Shown piece by piece: positions 15,019 through 16,813 of a DNA stretch of 16,813 bases. Position 1 is the stretch's first letter; each line of letters starts with the position of its first letter. The position numbers and the translations under genes are program-made. The DNA is from CAYYSY01 sp964474355 (GTDB lineage Bacteria > Myxococcota_A > UBA9160 > UBA4427): the NCBI GenBank assembly GCA_964474355.1, contig CAYYSY010000232.1:1-16813 (forward strand), given 5' to 3'. The notes beneath the pieces are model-generated. The model searched no databases. It saw only the letters and a program-made list of their open reading frames with translations, and was not told the DNA's origin.

Positions 15019-16008
15019 ATGCCCGTTCACGCTGCCCTCCGCATCAACATGACCGGCCTACAGGACGAGCCCCGCGCCGAAGCCGAGCGCTACCGCGCCG
15101 CCATCGACATGGCCGTGTATGCCGAGGAGAACGGCTTCGACACGGTGAACCTCGAGGAGCATCACTGCGCCGAGAACGGCTGGCTGCCCTCGCCTCTCAT
15201 AGTCGCCGCGATGATCGTCGCGCGGACGAAGCGCGTGCGCGTGAGCGTGACGGCGCTGCTCGCCACGCTCTACGACCCGATCCGGCTGGCCGAGGACGTC
15301 GCCGTACTCGACCTCGTCTCGGGCGGCCGCTTCACGTTCACCGCCGGTCTCGGTTACCGGCCCGTCGAGTACCTTGCTGTGGGCAAGCGCTGGGAAGATC
15401 GTGGCAAGCTGATGGACGAGCTCGTCGAGACGCTGCTCGCCGCCTGGAAGGGCGAGCCCTTCGAGTACAAGGGCGAGACGATCCGCGTGACGCCGACCCC
15501 GCTGTCGAAGCCGCACCCGTTCTTCCTGATCGGCGGCATGAGCCGGGCCGCGGCGCGGCGCGCAGCGCGCTTCGGCCTGCCCTTCTATCCGCCCCAGCAC
15601 CAACCCGAGCTCGAGGAGTACTACAACGAGGAGCTCGAGCGAAACGGCAAGCAGGGCTTCTACCTGCACCCCGGCGAGGGCAACTCGATGCTCGTCGTCG
15701 AGGACGACCCCGAGCGCGCGTGGCCCGAGCTCGCCCCCTACTTCCTGCGCGAGCTGCAGGAGTACGGAAGCTGGAAGGTCGAGGGCATCCCGCGCCCCAG
15801 CGAGGAGGACGTCGACTCGATCGAGGGCCTGCGCAGCCAGAAGCGCTTCGAGATCCTCACGCCCGACGAGGCCCGGCGAGAGCTGGCGAGCGGCAGTCGC
15901 CCGACCGCGGTGCTCCATCCGCTCGCGGGCGGCGTCCCGCTCGAGCGCGCCTGGCGTCAGCTCGAGACGTTCTCGACCGAAGTGCTGGCGCCGATTCGCA
16001 ACGGCTGA
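15019..16008 (+). CDS. LLM class flavin-dependent oxidoreductase (luciferase-like monooxygenase)
   Basis: A 329-residue TIM-barrel protein of the bacterial luciferase-like group, which uses FMN or F420 to oxidise small organic substrates. Family marks are the early barrel segment FDTVNLEEHHC (40-50), strand VRVSVTALLATLYDPIRLAEDVAVLDLVSGGRF (73-105) and the GLGYRPVEYLAVG segment (110-122), followed by IGGMSRAAARRAARFGLPF. The ATG at 15019 gives the expected short lead into the first strand; a fair GGGTAG lies upstream. Whether the cofactor is FMN or F420 cannot be settled from these motifs. It is divergent from the aldehyde dehydrogenase by 53 bp, which could allow shared control, and its stop lies 22 nt from the convergent WS/DGAT gene. 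Confidence 0.9.
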   Translation: MPVHAALRINMTGLQDEPRAEAERYRAAIDMAVYAEENGFDTVNLEEHHCAENGWLPSPLIVAAMIVARTKRVRVSVTALLATLYDPIRLAEDVAVLDLVSGGRFTFTAGLGYRPVEYLAVGKRWEDRGKLMDELVETLLAAWKGEPFEYKGETIRVTPTPLSKPHPFFLIGGMSRAAARRAARFGLPFYPPQHQPELEEYYNEELERNGKQGFYLHPGEGNSMLVVEDDPERAWPELAPYFLRELQEYGSWKVEGIPRPSEEDVDSIEGLRSQKRFEILTPDEARRELASGSRPTAVLHPLAGGVPLERAWRQLETFSTEVLAPIRNG

Positions 16009-16017
16009 TCCCCGCGC

Positions 16018-16029
16018 CGGCGAAGGCCG
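16018..16029. terminator. Small hairpin in the 22-bp convergent spacer
   Basis: CGGC-GAAG-GCCG forms a 4-bp stem with a tetraloop between the stops of the LLM oxidoreductase (16008) and the WS/DGAT gene (16031). It is the only dyad in this spacer, and there is no T tract. Bidirectional termination here is only plausible. Confidence 0.25.
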
Positions 16030-16030
16030 T

Positions 16031-16813
16031 CTATCGCTCGCGGTGCACCACGCCGGCGGCCGAGTTCTGCAGCGCCTCGAGCGCCGCGGGGATCTCATCC
16101 GCGAGCGACTGCGGATCGGGTACGAGGTCGGGATCGACGAGGAACCCGAAGTCGATGCGATCCATGTACGACACCGCAGTCACGTTCAGACCGTTGCCGA
16201 CCTGCAGCATCGACATCGGATACATGGCATCGACGCGCGCACCGGCCATGTAGACAGGCACCGGCAGGCCGCGGACGTTCGAGAAGACGAAGTTCCCCGG
16301 CAACGGCATGCGATCGAGCGCCATGTCACCGGCCGCCGTGAGCCACTCGATGGCCTTCGGCACGAGCACCTCGCCCACGGCAGTCATGAGGTCGAATCCT
16401 CCGCGCGCCACCTTCGTCTTCGCGTGGGCGGCGCTCCGGTTGATCTCCTTCAGCCGCTTCGCCGGATCGGCGAGGTGCGTCGCGATGGCGACGGGCATCA
16501 TGCCGATCTGGTTGTCGAGGCTCTTGTCGCCGGCTTCGCGATGAGAGACCGGGCAGCATGCGACGAGCGGCGCCTCGGGGAGCGCGCCCCGGTCGCGCAA
16601 CGAGCGGCGCAGCGACGCACCGACGAGCTCGAGCAGCACATCGTTCACCGTGACGTCGAAGTGCTTCTTCATCTCACGCACCGACTCGAGCGGCACCGAG
16701 ATCGACGCGAATGCACGGCGCGGACCGACCGAGTCGTTGAAGTCGACCCGGGGCACCTCGAAGGGCGAGGGTGCGTAGTGGGTGGTCGGATCCCCGATGA
16801 CCTGCCCGCCGAG
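16031..16813 (-). CDS. Wax ester synthase/diacylglycerol acyltransferase (WS/DGAT), C-terminal part
   Basis: Partial gene: the frame is open to the window edge and ends with TAG (cta at 16031-16033), leaving 260 codons; the GTG at 16756 is internal. The visible part is the WS/DGAT C-terminal domain. It contains FNDSVGPRRAFASISVPL, then VTVNDVLLELVGASLRRSL, PVSHR, NQIGMMPVAI, the PLPGNFVFSNVRGLPVPVY segment (the NVPGP-type motif) and MLQVGNGLNVTAVSYMDRIDFGFLVDPDLVPD. Such enzymes esterify fatty alcohols or diacylglycerol with acyl-CoA to make storage lipid at the membrane or lipid-droplet surface. The catalytic HHxxxDG motif lies in the missing N-terminal half, so activity cannot be judged. 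It is convergent with the LLM oxidoreductase gene. Confidence 0.88.
   Translation of the reverse strand, partial: LGGQVIGDPTTHYAPSPFEVPRVDFNDSVGPRRAFASISVPLESVREMKKHFDVTVNDVLLELVGASLRRSLRDRGALPEAPLVACCPVSHREAGDKSLDNQIGMMPVAIATHLADPAKRLKEINRSAAHAKTKVARGGFDLMTAVGEVLVPKAIEWLTAAGDMALDRMPLPGNFVFSNVRGLPVPVYMAGARVDAMYPMSMLQVGNGLNVTAVSYMDRIDFGFLVDPDLVPDPQSLADEIPAALEALQNSAAGVVHRER

Noticed and set aside
13562..15052. Plus-strand frame (496 codons) opposite the aldehyde dehydrogenase
   Set aside because: It is antisense to a gene with all catalytic residues in place, has no recognisable domain, and would run into the LLM gene.

Overview
The window is a high-GC bacterial chromosome segment. G+C-rich third codon positions dominate almost every gene. 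An RND tripartite efflux system implies a Gram-negative cell envelope. The mix of TMTC-like TPR membrane protein, TPR lipoprotein, WS/DGAT acyltransferase, LLM flavin oxidoreductase and TauD/TfdA dioxygenase fits a free-living soil or aquatic organism with a large genome, such as Myxococcota ('deltaproteobacterial') or a related uncultured lineage. That placement is inference; no rRNA or marker gene is present. There are no tRNAs, IS elements, CRISPR arrays or phage genes.

Layout. 1-372 (+) is the end of an MddA-like methanethiol S-methyltransferase, separated by a hairpin from convergent genes. 472-7668 (-) holds six same-strand genes. In transcription order they are a TauD/TfdA dioxygenase, an SDR oxidoreductase and a zinc-independent quinone-oxidoreductase-like MDR (a plausible small catabolic or detoxification cassette), then a TPR lipoprotein with conserved His/Cys motifs, a TMTC/GT-C-like TPR membrane protein, and a MmcQ/YjbR protein. 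7669-7872 is a divergent control region with two inverted repeats. 7873-13338 (+) is a tetR - membrane fusion protein - RND permease operon. 13442-14965 (-) is an aldehyde dehydrogenase, divergent from an LLM flavin-dependent oxidoreductase (15019-16008, +). 16031-16813 (-) is the C-terminal half of a wax ester synthase/diacylglycerol acyltransferase cut by the window edge.

The most unusual features are two small tandem-repeat arrays flanking the RND permease gene. Between the adaptor and permease genes (9895-10125) lie three 77-bp units. Each encodes a 26-codon micro-ORF whose stop overlaps the next start as ATGA. The adaptor, three micro-ORFs and the permease therefore form one chain of four consecutive 4-nt overlaps, each stepping into a new frame. 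The units alternate A-B-A, with the permease start as the fourth (B) member, which points to duplication of a 154-bp dimer. At the other end, five 23-bp repeats (13337-13451) fill the spacer between the permease and aldehyde dehydrogenase genes stop to stop.

Functional reading: a TetR regulator probably controls its own efflux operon and perhaps the divergent dioxygenase cassette. The right-hand genes (aldehyde dehydrogenase, LLM oxidoreductase, WS/DGAT) are compatible with aldehyde and lipid metabolism, but no operon joins them.
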